This document shows positions 43,971 through 54,223 of a stretch of 64,000 nucleotides of DNA, one piece after another. Positions within the stretch are counted from its first letter, which is position 1; each line of letters opens with the position of its first letter. This stretch comes from Parelaphostrongylus tenuis (lineage: Eukaryota; Nematoda; Chromadorea; Rhabditida; Metastrongylidae). The DNA lies in contig JAHQIW010003679.1 of the NCBI GenBank assembly GCA_019055375.1, forward strand, positions 147,252 to 211,251, in the 5' to 3' direction. The notes under the pieces were generated by a model. That model was not told where the DNA came from. It saw nothing but the letters and a program-made list of their open reading frames with translations, and made no database searches. The position numbers and the translations under genes were made by a program.

Positions 43971-44272
43971 GAGCACGTGTGGCGCTGTGGTTAGAGGTAC
44001 TCTGTGGCACAAACGTGGTCAACCAATCGATGGTCGATGGTTCGATCTCGCGCATGGAGCTCATCAGCCTTTTATTCTCCGGGGTCGGTGATTTGGATCC
44101 AAGCTTACTATACTATACTTACTAGCAGCTGTCACTTGATATATCGTTAGGCCACTGCTGGTCGTAAACGACAAATGTGCATTCACTCTCTTCAGACGAT
44201 GCTTCGAATGGAGTCGAATCCATCGCTTATCCAGCAGAGCATGATCAGCGCCGAAAGCTTTATCCTTCATTC
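43971..44272 (+). mobile_element. tRNA-derived SINE, family A (copy 13)
   Basis: GAGCACGTGTGGCGCTGTGG, then TTAGAGGTACTCTGTGGCAC and the B box GGTTCGATCTC. It ends AGCATGATCAGCGCCGAAAGC TTTATCC. The head carries an additional 'GTCAACCAATCGATGGTCGA' duplication shared with several copies. Confidence 0.8.
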
Positions 44273-44344
44273 TTTACATAGTGGTCCCAGCGCCTAATTT
44301 ATTTATACGTTGCATCTGTTATTTTTTTAGAATAGAAGATGTTA

Positions 44345-44520
44345 GCCCTTTCGGGATCACGGACTCAACTCGCTGCATCACGCCCCTATCGTGTTGCGCC
44401 TAGCAATGGCTTGCTGGAGCTTGGACGCCATCGTGACACACAACACGCCCTCGTTAGACGTAACAAGCTCAGAGTTGGAGACGCAGGCAGAGGGTTGGGT
44501 CCATCCTTCCAAAACGGTTG
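44345..44520. mobile_element. Small fold-back MITE (copy 2)
   Basis: Left arm CACGGACTCAACTCGCTGCAT followed by CACGCCCCTATCGTGTTGCGCC. Right arm (inverted) CACAACACGCCCTCGTTAGACG, GTTGGAGACGCAGGCAGAGG, GTTGGGTCC. Confidence 0.65.
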
Positions 44521-44821
44521 ATCAGATTTGGTATATTTCACACTGCTTTCAAGTACCAATTTGCAGATAATATGCTCGACTACCGCAACTATAGCAATGT
44601 TTACTACTTTATTTAACGGTAGCAAGACGGGATGGATGATCGGCTATTTTGGAATCAAGTAAAGTGCCTTTCTTGTATCCTCAACTTCACGTTTGTACAT
44701 TTCCCCTTCAGAAATAGCCGTATAGGTCACCGAGCTAAAGGAGAGGCAGGAAATTTACCCCAGGTGTTTTCGATAGAGACAAAGTAAACGCAACCTGTTC
44801 AGAATGCTCCCTTTTTTTTAG

Positions 44822-44928
44822 AATGAAGTTGACAACGATAATGTCACTGTGACCACTCTAACTTCTTCTGGATTAAATCCAAGAGATAACGCATTTTTAC
44901 CACGGAAATGGTACAACATCGATGCAAA
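44822..44928 (+). CDS. Candidate exon, possibly exchanger C-terminal region
   Basis: The strong acceptor TTTTTTTTAG and donor AA|GTGAGT bound a 107-nt frame reading NEVDNDNVTVTTLTSSGLNP, then RDNAFLPRKWYNIDA. The 'RKWYNID' end vaguely resembles the start of the cytosolic tail of organellar Na+/H+ exchangers (LWY-fD--y-KP), but this is a weak resemblance. If it and the exon at 43153 belong to one gene, the LINE at 45139-47993 would lie in the next intron. Confidence 0.4.
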
Positions 44929-45138
44929 GTGAGTAATGTTGGTTGCCACATTTATTGCGTTGCCATATATTTCTTTCACATTACTTCTATTCAATTCTTT
45001 CTATTTCCAATCGGGATATTGCCAGAAGACTGTGGTATTTCATTGAGCATTTCAAAAGTTGACCGCCCACCTTAGTACAAAGTCGGTTCGTCACATTGTG
45101 GAAAACAGAGACAGACCACGTTACCACATCCACCATCA

Positions 45139-47993
45139 ACTCTATCACCTTTCGTCGCGCTGATCGTCGATGACTCGAGCGAGTACCAGCAACACTTCCA
45201 TTTTTTTTTCCTATCGCGTGCAAGACTAGCCCAGTGTGTTCTCCTCGCTCTAGAGATTCGCTGAGCATCATATCTTTCTTCTATAGCTTTCGTGTAAAAA
45301 TCGGACCAACGGGTCTGTGGTCCTCTTGTAAAGTGCTTGATGTCCCGGGGTATCCAGTTGTTAACGGCTCTCGCGCATCGGTTTTCGTTGAAGCGCATCA
45401 CGTATCCGGCCCACCTTATTTTCGATATCTTGGCTTGTAGAGCGGCGTCTCTGATTTTCGATCGTTGACGTAGGTCGGAACTTCGGATCCTTTCTCTCAT
45501 TTTCGAGATACGGGATACTCCTAGCATCGACTTTTCGACTGTGCGTTCAATAACGCCATATGATCTTTCATCCTACTTACGTAGCGACCAGGTTTCTGCT
45601 GCGTACGTTAGAGCAGGGATAATCGTCGAGTCGAAAGGGTGGGCACGTAGTTGGATGTGCTTTGTCCTCCTCACTACAATTTCGATGCTCTTACACGTTC
45701 CCCAAGCTGCTTGTTTCATCCTGCTCAACTCTGGAGCTAGGTCGTTCATCATGTTGATTTCACGACCTAGATAGACGTAACTGGATCATTCAAAGATTTC
45801 CGTTCCGCTGAACGTGAATGGGGCATTCAACATCCACCCGTTCCTCATGAATATCGTTTTCGTTAAATTCAATTGAAGACCAATCTTTCCATAGGCGTTA
45901 TCGAAATCGGTCAACATTCGTTCCGCTTGGCTGATGCTTGGTTTTAGCGAAGATGGTTTAATTGCCGGCCGTCAATTTTTACTTCCGTGTCGTCCCATTT
46001 TAATGTTCGCACGACATCTTGGAGAGTGGCAGTGACTCACAAAGGATCAATATGTACCGAGTAGGAACGCCTTGGTTATCCAGAGCCCCTATAACCGCTT
46101 TTGGTTCCACTGAATCAAAGGCTTTCTTCAAATTGATGAAAGTGAGACAGAGTGGTTGTTGTGCTCTCGTGAAACTTCGATGAGACTTGTAATCGTGTGG
46201 ATGTGGTCCTATGGTACTAAATCCTTTTCGAACCCTGCTTGTTCGCATGGCTGTCCTTCGTCCAGTGTTCTGTCAATCCTGTTTAGGATGACTCAAGTTA
46301 AGAGTTTATAGACAACGAACAGTAAGCAGATTGGGCGATAATTGCCTATGTCGTGAAGGTCTCCCTTTTTGAACAAGAATACGGTCTTGCTGGTTTTCCA
46401 TTGAATAGGAACCTTGCGTTCTGACAGGAAGCGAGTGAAGAGCTGAGCCAGGGTGTTGATGAGAGCTGGCGGCAGGTTATTCAGGTGTTTTGGTCCAATC
46501 CTGTCTGGACCGGGTGTTGTTCCGTTCTTCACCGACGATATAGCATGTCGGTTTCCAGAAGGAAGGACCGGTGAAATGACATATTCATCTTCTTTCAATT
46601 CATATGAAGGTGAAGGTGAAAAAAATCATTCACCAATACTACTCGGATCTCATCGCTAGCCATGTCCATTCATCGCTAGGCTTTGCGAATGCTCTTCCCA
46701 TCTTCTGCAGCTTCTGCCATAACTCCTGCTCTTCTCTTTTTGAGGTCTTCTTTAATCGCTTCTCTGCAGCGTTTCGCAAGTTCGGACGTAAGATTTCGGT
46801 TGCTTGTAGCTCGTGCGATTCCACGTTGACGTATCAGCTCGAGTGTCTGCGGAGACAAGCGTCTAAGCGTCTCTTGGTGACCTTACGACTCTCAGCATTC
46901 ATAGCGCTAACGTGAAGATATTCAAAGAGTCTATCGTATTCTTCGTCGATGTTGTCGACAACTATATCTTTCCAAGAGCCGACTAATGATTTGAATACAT
47001 CCCAGTTTATGGTAGTTTTGAGACTTCGTTATTTGAATTGAGTGGCTTTCTCTCCTTTCCGTCAAAAACGTAGCGCTGTGCAAAAGAGGCGATGGTCTGA
47101 CTCGTGCAGAACTCAGGAACAACAACGACATCGGTCAAGCAAAACATTCGATTTACTAAGATGTGCTCTATTTCGTTATGGTACTCTCCATTGGGAGACT
47201 CCACGTCCATCGCTTAGAAAGAGGCTTTTGGAATTGTGAGTTACCATGGATGGTTTGGGTCGTCATGATAAACTCAGACAGCCTCTCACCCTGTTCATTC
47301 CATTCTAGTCCGTGGATCCCTATGTGACTTTCTTCAGACGTTCTCCCAGGCCAATTTTTGCGTTAAGATCTCCGACAATGACCTTGAAGAATGTATGATC
47401 TTCTCTGAAGAATTTTTCGAAGTCCACATAGAGCGCTTCGACTTCGTCTTCGTCATAGGTTGATGTTGGTGCGTAAGCAACGAAGATGGTCAAAGCCGGC
47501 ATAGAACCACATCGTTCTAACCGTAATCGTCCGATACGGGTTGTTAGTTATTCAAACGAATCGATGTTCACGGTCAAATTCAATTAGACAAGGACGCCAA
47601 CGCCGCCGACACCTCTGCTATCGCATGTTCCAAGAAGCAGTTCTTCTCCGGTATCATAAACAGCTTGAAATGGATGGCGCCTTCTCGTCTCAGCCAAGAT
47701 AATGACGTCGTACCTTCTTCTCCTTGATTGAATCAATAGAACTTCTACAGCGGATTCGTGAGCAAAGGTTCTTGCATTGTAGGTACAGATCGTCGTTTTA
47801 GTCCGTTTCGATTTTGGCAGCCTAGTTTGGTCCTGAGATTTTAGCAGTTTCTCCGTACTCGTCCTACCTGGCGCTGCCGTACTAGGGGCTCTTTCGGGGT
47901 CAAGGGAATGAGGCTCATACTTGTTACTGTTTTTGGCATTTTGATACCCAACGTATAGCTTGCCAGGCTCTAAACGTAGGGGCTGGGTACAAA
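45139..47993 (-). mobile_element. RTE-type LINE, near full-length copy on the minus strand (LINE copy 2)
   Basis: Same family as the copy at 18541. Endonuclease (47330-47810, minus) has AYAPTSTYDEDEVEALYVDF and VIVGDLNAKIGLGERLKKVT, where the catalytic GDFN is GDLN. RT is visible as RRQHAISSVKNGTTPGPDRI, LTFINLKKAFDSVEPKAVIG (motif A Asp replaced by Asn) and KGDLHDIGNYRPI. The stretch that should encode FADDIVL (around 45935-45960) is deleted. The C-terminus reads MLGVSRISKMRERIRSSDLR and WAGYVMRFNENR. It is 5'-truncated relative to copy 1 by about 290 bp, ending next to GGCTGGGTAC. The 3' end is at GAAAGGTGATAG without a tandem tail. Confidence 0.9.
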
Positions 47994-48136
47994 GAAAAAG
48001 TATTTTATTTGATCCTTAATACCCAGTATATGTCAGAGTGACTGGGTTCAATGTGGAGACCTACTACCTGGGCTAGGCCGTTGACGGCTAGCGGCTGACA
48101 GATAGATAAACTGTAGCGCAGAAAGAAAGATGTGCA

Positions 48137-48245
48137 AGTGGGGGCGTCAGTAATGTAACGAATAGAGCACGCGCTCTCGGAAAGAGTGAGGTGCGGGTTC
48201 TAGTCCCGCCTCATGCGAAAGTTCTGCACATCACTCCACATCAGT
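48137..48245 (+). mobile_element. tRNA-derived SINE-like sequence (family B relative)
   Basis: TAACGAATAGAGCACGCGC (A-box side), GTGCGGGTTCTAGTCCCGCC (B box in a perfect GCGGG/CCCGC stem), then TCATGCGAAAGTTCTGCAC and ATCACTC. It resembles the 'GAGGCC-GT-TTTGC-CACCACTC' part of family B. It is not a plausible tRNA gene because no acceptor and anticodon stems form. Confidence 0.55.
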
Positions 48246-48314
48246 GGGTATCTATTCGTCGTCGCCTACTCTTAGTGTGGGGACTGCAGCACCCGGCGAG
48301 GAGTGGCCAAGAGG

Positions 48315-48480
48315 TGAAGGGTTCTGCCCGACTGACGAGACTGTCAAGCTCAAAACACGTGTATCGGGCTGTTTAAGAGCCCATTAACAGACCACATGAT
48401 ATGTTGGGTCAAATAACAGTTATGAGATATATTGAAATTTGAGCGTGGTCCGAAATTATACCAGGAGCCCTATTTGAAAC
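48315..48480 (+). mobile_element. Ribozyme-bearing element, 5'-truncated solo copy
   Basis: Begins directly at the ribozyme (GGGTTCTGCCCGACTGACGA) and runs through GAGCCCATTAACAGACCACA, TGATATGTTGGGTC, AAATAACAG to the tail AAATTTGAGCGTGGTCCGAAA. The head and interior of the unit are missing. Confidence 0.7.
48326..48369 (+). ncRNA. Hammerhead ribozyme, mutated core
   Basis: Perfect stem I (GCCCGA/TCGGGC), core CTGACGA (48332-48338), perfect stem III ACACGTGT and GTA site (after A48363). But stem II (GACT/AGCT) has lost an A-C pair, and GAAA is CAAA (G12 to C). It is predicted to be inactive. Confidence 0.75.
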
Positions 48481-48499
48481 TGTTGCCTTCCCTAGACAG

Positions 48500-49000
48500 C
48501 CACACATGCAAACAATGGTTCACATCCTCGTTTCCACTACCGAAAAGGATCATGAACTCACACTCTGCTTAACACTTCGCCTTTCTACAGCGAATATTTG
48601 TTGTACGTGGAGTAACAGTAATGGTTATTTTTTCCACAAATTATAATGCGTAGTGAATAGCTTGTCTCGGAGTCAGCTTAATAGGATATCTATAGACAGT
48701 GACTATCAACTCTACATGCTCACGATTGCTCCTAATTTCCTGTCTGCTACGCCCACACTTACATGCATTGTCATAAGTGCTTACCATCGCTATCGTGGTA
48801 GTAAAAGAGATATGACATGCAGGACTACGTGGTAAAAAAGCAAGCGTAGGGAAAGGTTATGCAAAAACTAATAAGCACAAAATTTTCGTATTTTCCAAAG
48901 TAATCTGGCACCATTTTGCGTACATTCTGCTAATGGGTTGAGGAAGAAGCTCAGAGAAAATGCTTGTAAAACATTTATTTATGCACCTATTACACCCGAA
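48500..49000. other. No gene seen
   Basis: AT-rich spacer. The minus strand at 48880-48930 has a weak resemblance to a mariner C-terminus and may belong to the remnant at 49010. Confidence 0.35.
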
Positions 49001-49009
49001 CAAAGGCGA

Positions 49010-49191
49010 AACTAACAGTCAAATTACACTCCTTCAATTCGTCAAATTTTTCAAACCACCTGTACATCGTACTTTTACCAACTGTCTTCGACTCAAGCTA
49101 GATTCATGCGTTCACTTGTCACCGTTGCATTTTAACCCAACAGCCATTCGTATGTCATTAGCAACCTGATTTGCTCGCTTGCTAACTCCAT
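49010..49191 (-). pseudogene. mariner-family transposase, N-terminal remnant
   Basis: From an ATG at 49191 the minus strand reads MELASEQIRLLMTYEWLLG, a stop, then further on GKSTMYRWFEKFDELKECNL. These match the mariner helix-turn-helix blocks '--iR-llLYefl-G-sA' and 'kSTv-rWF-KFr-Gd---L'. Three stops interrupt it, and no catalytic domain follows. Confidence 0.6.
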
Positions 49192-49199
49192 CTTGAAAT

Positions 49200-49915
49200 A
49201 AGTGGATAAATTATATATCAATCAACGCGGGAGAAGACTAGCTTCCAAATGCGCCCAAAAACACAAAAAAGGCCGACAGCCAAAAAAGTTACAAGCATTT
49301 CGTTACAACTTTTTCCGTAACTTCTTAATCAGTCGCAAATCCTGTTAAAGTATCATTTTGACTAAGTAATTGATGTCAGTGCTTGATAAATGCTTTGTTG
49401 TGCATGTCTTATTGTAAAACGTTGTATCGCTGTTTTTGCTTGATGTAAATATTGCAAGTTTGTGATCATAAAGGTCTTCTTTCATTGAATAAGCAGTGCT
49501 GCGGCAATCTCTTCTTTCTTCACAAATGTTTAACTTTCAGTTCTATTGGAATGTGACTAATTGCTTGCTTTTTCTCTCTATTGATACAGTCTATTGCAAT
49601 ATGTTTTTCACTGATGTTACTTCATTTAATTTCGGCTTTACGAGCTCTACAATGACGACTTCAACTTCTTAGGCGTTGGTGTTTTTCATCAGAGGAATAT
49701 GTAGCCTGATTGTAATTCTGTATGAGTTTCCCGCAATTACCACTGAAGATGCGATACAATCTGTGCCATCTTACAGTATGCATGTTGTAATGAAAAAAAC
49801 CATTCTATTTCAATGTTCTTTTCTGTGCTGTCCTAAACTTGACGAAGAAAGCTTTCAAGGCTCCGTTACATTTCATAAATTTCGTCTAGATACCAATCTT
49901 TTCACGACTGAGTGA
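49200..49915. other. No gene seen
   Basis: AT-rich DNA. A 79-codon frame at 49676-49915 has no recognisable domain or splice context. Confidence 0.35.
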
Positions 49916-49986
49916 AATGTTCTCGATAAATCCTTTCATTATTATTCAGCCAACTTGTCATGTGGTCTGGTAAGGGCTCTTGTACA

Positions 49987-50029
49987 GCCCGATACACGTG
50001 TTTCGTCCTTACAGATTCGTCAGTCGGGC
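49987..50029 (-). ncRNA. Hammerhead ribozyme (intact core, inverted copy)
   Basis: On the minus strand: stem I GCCCGA/TCGGGC (perfect), core CTGACGA, stem II ATCT/GGAC with loop GTAA (first pair A-C), core GAAA, stem III ACACGTGT, cleavage site GTA. All core residues are present and only one stem II pair is lost, so this is one of the best candidates for activity in the window. Confidence 0.85.
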
Positions 50030-50283
50030 AGAACCCGCCGTGTTTCGATATTTTTATAGTCAGTTCTCTTGGGAGTTCTGCCCTTTGAGCGTGGTCTTAA
50101 TAAAGCACTTGAAAGAAAGGTATAATATGATAAAAATACGAGCCAGCTAGCAATCGAACATTGTGTGTTAGGTGAAAATTTCGCTTGACATAGAGTGTAA
50201 AACATTCGCCTTCGATAACTCTTTGTAAGTGGTAGAGCTTCCGACAGAACTGACTATAGAAATATCGAAAGACGACGGGTTCT

Positions 50284-50327
50284 GCCCGACTGACGAGTCT
50301 GTAAGGACGAAACCACTTGTATCGGGC
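50284..50327 (+). ncRNA. Hammerhead ribozyme (intact core, altered stem III)
   Basis: Stem I GCCCGA/TCGGGC and stem II GTCT/GGAC with GTAA are perfect, and the core CTGACGA and GAAA are intact. Stem III is ACCACTTGT instead of ACACGTGT (one insertion, one substitution), leaving two pairs and a 5-nt loop. This copy belongs to the full direct unit. Confidence 0.85.
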
Positions 50328-50449
50328 TGTACAAGAGCCCTTCTCAGACCACACGACATTTAGAAATAATAGTGAAAGAATTTGTTAAAATTTGAGCGTG
50401 GTCTTAATAAAGCACTTGAAAGAGAGGTATAATATGTTCTCGATAAATC

Positions 50450-51710
50450 TACGGATATTCATCGGTTTGGGGAATGGTGAGTTACTAGGGAACCATCAAC
50501 CCAAAGTCTGGTTTTCTTAGAGTGGAGCATTTCCACGCTGCCATATTATGCACTCATTTCAAGAAATACGTATACTTTAATAATACAGTCTTAATGTTGG
50601 CAGAGAAACGGAGCACTATGAAAACACTGAAAATTATTACGAGAAAATGCTAGTACCTATGTGGAAGAGGTGCACTTTTTTACAAGTGCTATTTCAGATA
50701 TTTCAGCAAAGACAAGAAAGTAATTCGAAAACTGTGAAATCTAAGAAAAACTTGCTGAGATTCTTGTGCTAACCACGATCGATGGGAAACTTCACTCGAG
50801 TTGTTTGGAAGTGTTACTGTTTATAGGGGGTGTAGATAATTATGAGAAGCTCATCACATTGGTTCTGAAGTGCCGATATACTCAAGAATTACTATTACAT
50901 AAACACGAATCGAATGCTAGAGGCGGTGAGATCCCTACAATAAAAAGTGATAACGACTCGTATAAAATGGGATAAAAAATATGTTTTTCAAGCTACAGGC
51001 TACCAGAGACTTTCGCACTAGTTCACTTCAAAACAAGCAAAATAGATGTTCTATCTCTGCAATCGATTTATATTGGTATATTTGTCAGATGCAAACTTAG
51101 AAATGCATTCAACACGGTAAATTAGGAAGATATCTTGATCACAATGTAGCACGTTAGGTTCACCGCTTATCCACGTCGCCTGCTGGGTGAAAAATAAGCG
51201 TGAGACTCAAGGGGGTAACAAGCATTAGATGGATTTTGTTCCTAACGGTCTCATCTCGTGTCTACTTATCAAAAAGAAGAAAATACAAAAATTAAAGAGA
51301 GCACTTATATAACATGTATAACTTAATTCTCTTGTCGTCTCCATAAAATAACAAATTTTGCTACAACTCTCGCTTCGTTTTCGTCGTGATGCAAACACTG
51401 CACATTTCAGCTCCATGGTGGTCACCTTCATGATTACGGGTGCCTTTTGAATGATAAGTGTTTCAAATACGCCTACGATTGCATTCAAATTTAATTAAAC
51501 TCGTCATTCTGTGCTTCTCACAACAGAATGACGAGTAATTTTTCTAAATATTGGCTTGAATTTGAATCCACCTTTTGGTATTTAATCTGTTGTGATGCTA
51601 CGACTGCGGTTAATATCAACAATATTCTTTACCGTCCAAGTAGTAATATCCATAGAGGGATAGAAGGGTGACGAGCAAATCTCAAAAAATGACAACGTCA
51701 AAAAAGATCG
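50450..51710. other. No firm gene; one hairpin
   Basis: A perfect 14-bp inverted repeat (ACTCGTCATTCTGT / ACAGAATGACGAGT) with a 10-nt loop lies at 51499-51536. A minus-strand frame at 51225-51488 (MNAIVGVFETLIIQKAPVIM...) is open but has no recognised domain. Plus-strand frame 50766-50975 likewise. Confidence 0.4.
51499..51536. repeat. Perfect 14-bp hairpin
   Basis: Arms ACTCGTCATTCTGT and ACAGAATGACGAGT, loop GCTTCTCACA. It is too short for a microRNA precursor. It may be the remnant of a small fold-back element or a cruciform-forming site. Confidence 0.8.
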
Positions 51711-51711
51711 A

Positions 51712-52015
51712 AGGATAAAAGGACAAGCTCCCGGCGTTCATTAGTCCATGAGGGATGTGTCATGCATTTTGCTCAAGTTTTTGAACTTCGTCTGAGGTGG
51801 GTGAATGGATATATGGCCATTACAATGACTTGACCTGGCGTCCCGATGCATCGATACAGTGCTGCTTATCCTTCCACACAAGTCTGCGACCAGTCCCGTT
51901 AGCAACTTACCAACCCCGGAGGGATGAATGCCTTGGCGAGCCGTGAGCGCGAGGTCGAAACGTTCACATTGTGTGCGAAGCAGAGCACTTCTAACCAGTG
52001 CGCCACGTGCCCTCG
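51712..52015 (-). mobile_element. tRNA-derived SINE, family A (copy 14)
   Basis: AGGATAAAAGGACAAGCTCCC (complement of the tail) to CCAGTGCGCCACGTGCCCTC (head). Full length. Confidence 0.85.
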
Positions 52016-52259
52016 GCCTTGTATTCACTATTACTCATTATTCATTGCTTATCCTCCAAATTATATTTATACCGATGTGCGGACTAACACTACAAGGCCG
52101 ATGCCACATGACATTGTGCTTGATTGCTTGTTGTTATTGCCGCATTGTTGTGGTTATCACTGATCATACAAAAGCGTAAATCTCTGGCTAGTGCGGTATG
52201 TGGCTGTTTTCTAGAAAAGTGTTTTAACAACGGTTCAACAAAACAAAATTTCTTGTATT

Positions 52260-52460
52260 TCATATGCGCGTATTTCTCGCAGAACAAAGCTCTTCCCTCA
52301 GATCAATATTAATCATTCGGTAGCGTGAGTTCCCACGATCACAATATTATGCTTACTTTTTGAAAAGACTGTTTCACTTCAGTGCAGCAGAGAAAATGAG
52401 ATCAAGTTTCACATCTTTCGGTGCATTTTTTTATCGGCTAATCTACGGTCGAGGTGTGGT
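52260..52460. repeat. Dispersed fold-back repeat arm
   Basis: GCAGAACAAAGCTCTTCCCTC, AATATTAATCATTCGGTAGC, GAAAAGACTGTTTCACTTCA match the arm in the MATH-BTB intron and the elements at 28310 and 30600. Confidence 0.5.
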
Positions 52461-52464
52461 CGCC

Positions 52465-53297
52465 GGTGATTCGATGCGGGGCTCGAAATAGATCGTTCGC
52501 AATACGTTGAAGTGTCACATGTGACGTAAGATTTTTGTCATGCGATTAAGAATTCTTTCTGCATTTTGAAAGATACTTTAGATAATATGTATGCCTCTAA
52601 TTCTAGGAGATTTCCCCTACACAAGAACATGGTTTTTGTGTTTCCAGCGAAGTAATAGAAGAATTGCGCTGTCGATGCAAGACATAATTTTATTTTGAAT
52701 CTTGCAGAACTAAAAAGGGTGTCTCAAAAAAAGGTGCACAAGCCAGAGACTCAAGCTTTCGAATGGTTTCTAACACTCTTATGAAAAGTTCTTGCCCAGC
52801 GACAGAAATCGTTTCTACATCCCGTGCCCGTCTAACGGAAAAGAACCAAAATCCGAAATATTTTTGCAGATATCGGATATATCGGAACGATTTCAAACAA
52901 TGAACCAATGAAATGTGAGCAGCTGATAGTACACCGGATCGAATTATATGACATCACTATTTTTCAAAAGCGTAATCGTTTTCTTTTTTGCACCAATGAA
53001 TGCATGTATTGCCTTCTCGCAATGACATACATGGAAAAATCCAACCTGATGCTGACGTAATGCTATAGTAATCTGTTTGATTATGGTGATCTCGTTGAAT
53101 AGGATAACCTCAGAGCGGACTAAAATGAGTTCAACACGCGTAATGAACTCCTTCACCCGCGATAGCCAGTGATCTGGAAGAGTGTAAGGAGTTTGTGCAA
53201 CCGATAAAAACGATAGGCGGAGAAATGTCATAATATCCATGGAGGAATGATGACCTCATAGTTTTCTCGATAAACGCGGTGAACAAACGATATTAAA
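52465..53297. other. No gene seen
   Basis: AT-rich. 52700-52810 holds another diverged piece of the dispersed repeat (AGCTTTCGAATGGTTTCTAAC). The minus frame at 52944-53240 has no recognised domain. Confidence 0.4.
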
Positions 53298-53599
53298 GCC
53301 AAAAAAGCTCTCGACGTCAATCAATTTTTGAGGGATGCACCATGCATTCATCTCTACTTTTTACGTCGTTTGAGGTCTTGAATGCATATTTGGTTTATAA
53401 AATGACTCGCGGTAGTCAAATGAATTGTTAATTCAGTGTTGCAACCATCCTTCCTTTCAAATAAGTCTTTCAAAACTCACAGAATTAGAAGGAATACAAG
53501 ACTTGGTGGGTCTTGAGCACGTGATCGAACCATTGACCATCGACTGATCGACCGTGTGTCTTCCAGAACGCCTCTAATAACTGCGTCATAAGCGCTTTT
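53298..53599 (-). mobile_element. tRNA-derived SINE, family A (copy 15)
   Basis: AAAGCTCTCGACGTCAATCA (tail complement) to TAACTGCGTCATAAGCGC (head). Diverged. Confidence 0.75.
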
Positions 53600-53604
53600 T
53601 GATT

Positions 53605-53830
53605 AACCTTTTGAGACCAGCGTTGTTAGGCAGACGGCGTCACGCCGTCGCTTTCCCACGAGTTGTGACTTTTCCAAGAGACGCAACGCAGCTATTATCT
53701 GTAGCATGTCTGCCTCTCTGCCTGCCTTCCCATGAGATGTGAGACTGCCATTACACTACCTGAGCGAAGTTTAACTTTCTGCGATGATAAGTTAAATGAC
53801 TCTCATGGTCTTCAAAGGGTTAGACAAAGA
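53605..53830. repeat. Dispersed repeat shared with 60960-61150
   Basis: Shared segment: GCATGTCTG..TCTCTGCCTG, CCTTCCCATGAGATGTG, GCCATTACACTACCTGAGCG, and a closing 'TGGTCTT.AAAG'. No coding sequence recognised. Confidence 0.55.
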
Positions 53831-54220
53831 TACGAAAAAGAGTTACAAACGTAGAAAAAAGCAAAAAAGCAAATGTTTAGATAACGTCAATAAGCAAGCT
53901 GATTTTTTTTTGTAGCGTGGAAAGAGCAAAGATGTCTTGCAGTCAATTCGTTAGTTGCCGGTGGGTTCCCGTTCAACTAATCTTGCTAACATTGTGACTC
54001 CATATCATAAGCAATAATTGCGCATCACTTTCGGCTCCCTTCCTTATCCTTAGAATGTGTTGAGAATGAATGACGGATTTAGTTTCGAAATCCGCTTATC
54101 GGCAGGTTCATACGTTGCTTATATGTCGAGTATGACACATTGAAAATCAGTTATCGTTGCTGGAGCTGATCGTCTTAGTGCTTCTATGGATATACTGTAA
54201 ATACACCTTGACACCACAGA
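53831..54220. other. No gene seen
   Basis: Spacer before the LINE copy. No supported feature. Confidence 0.4.
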
Positions 54221-54223
54221 TCT

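Larger units (their letters stand above)
49933..50433 (+). mobile_element. Hammerhead-ribozyme element, complete composite copy with target-site duplication
   Basis: Flanked by a 16-bp direct repeat ATGTTCTCGATAAATC (49917-49932 and 50434-50449). Inside, the left part (to about 50077) is an inverted copy of the ribozyme region and its flanks. It is followed by a direct tail piece (GAGCGTGGTCTTAATAAAGC ... GGTATAATATG, about 50086-50131) joined directly to the head (ATAAAAATACGAGCCAGC, 50132). A full unit of about 300 bp follows, with a second ribozyme and an identical tail (50390-50433). The tail contains AATAAA. Non-autonomous, with no ORF. The inverted-plus-direct and tail-to-head layout recalls Penelope-like retroelements. 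Confidence 0.85.

Noticed and set aside
51499..51536. microRNA precursor
   Set aside because: The stem is only 14 bp, far shorter than a pre-miRNA of about 60-70 nt.
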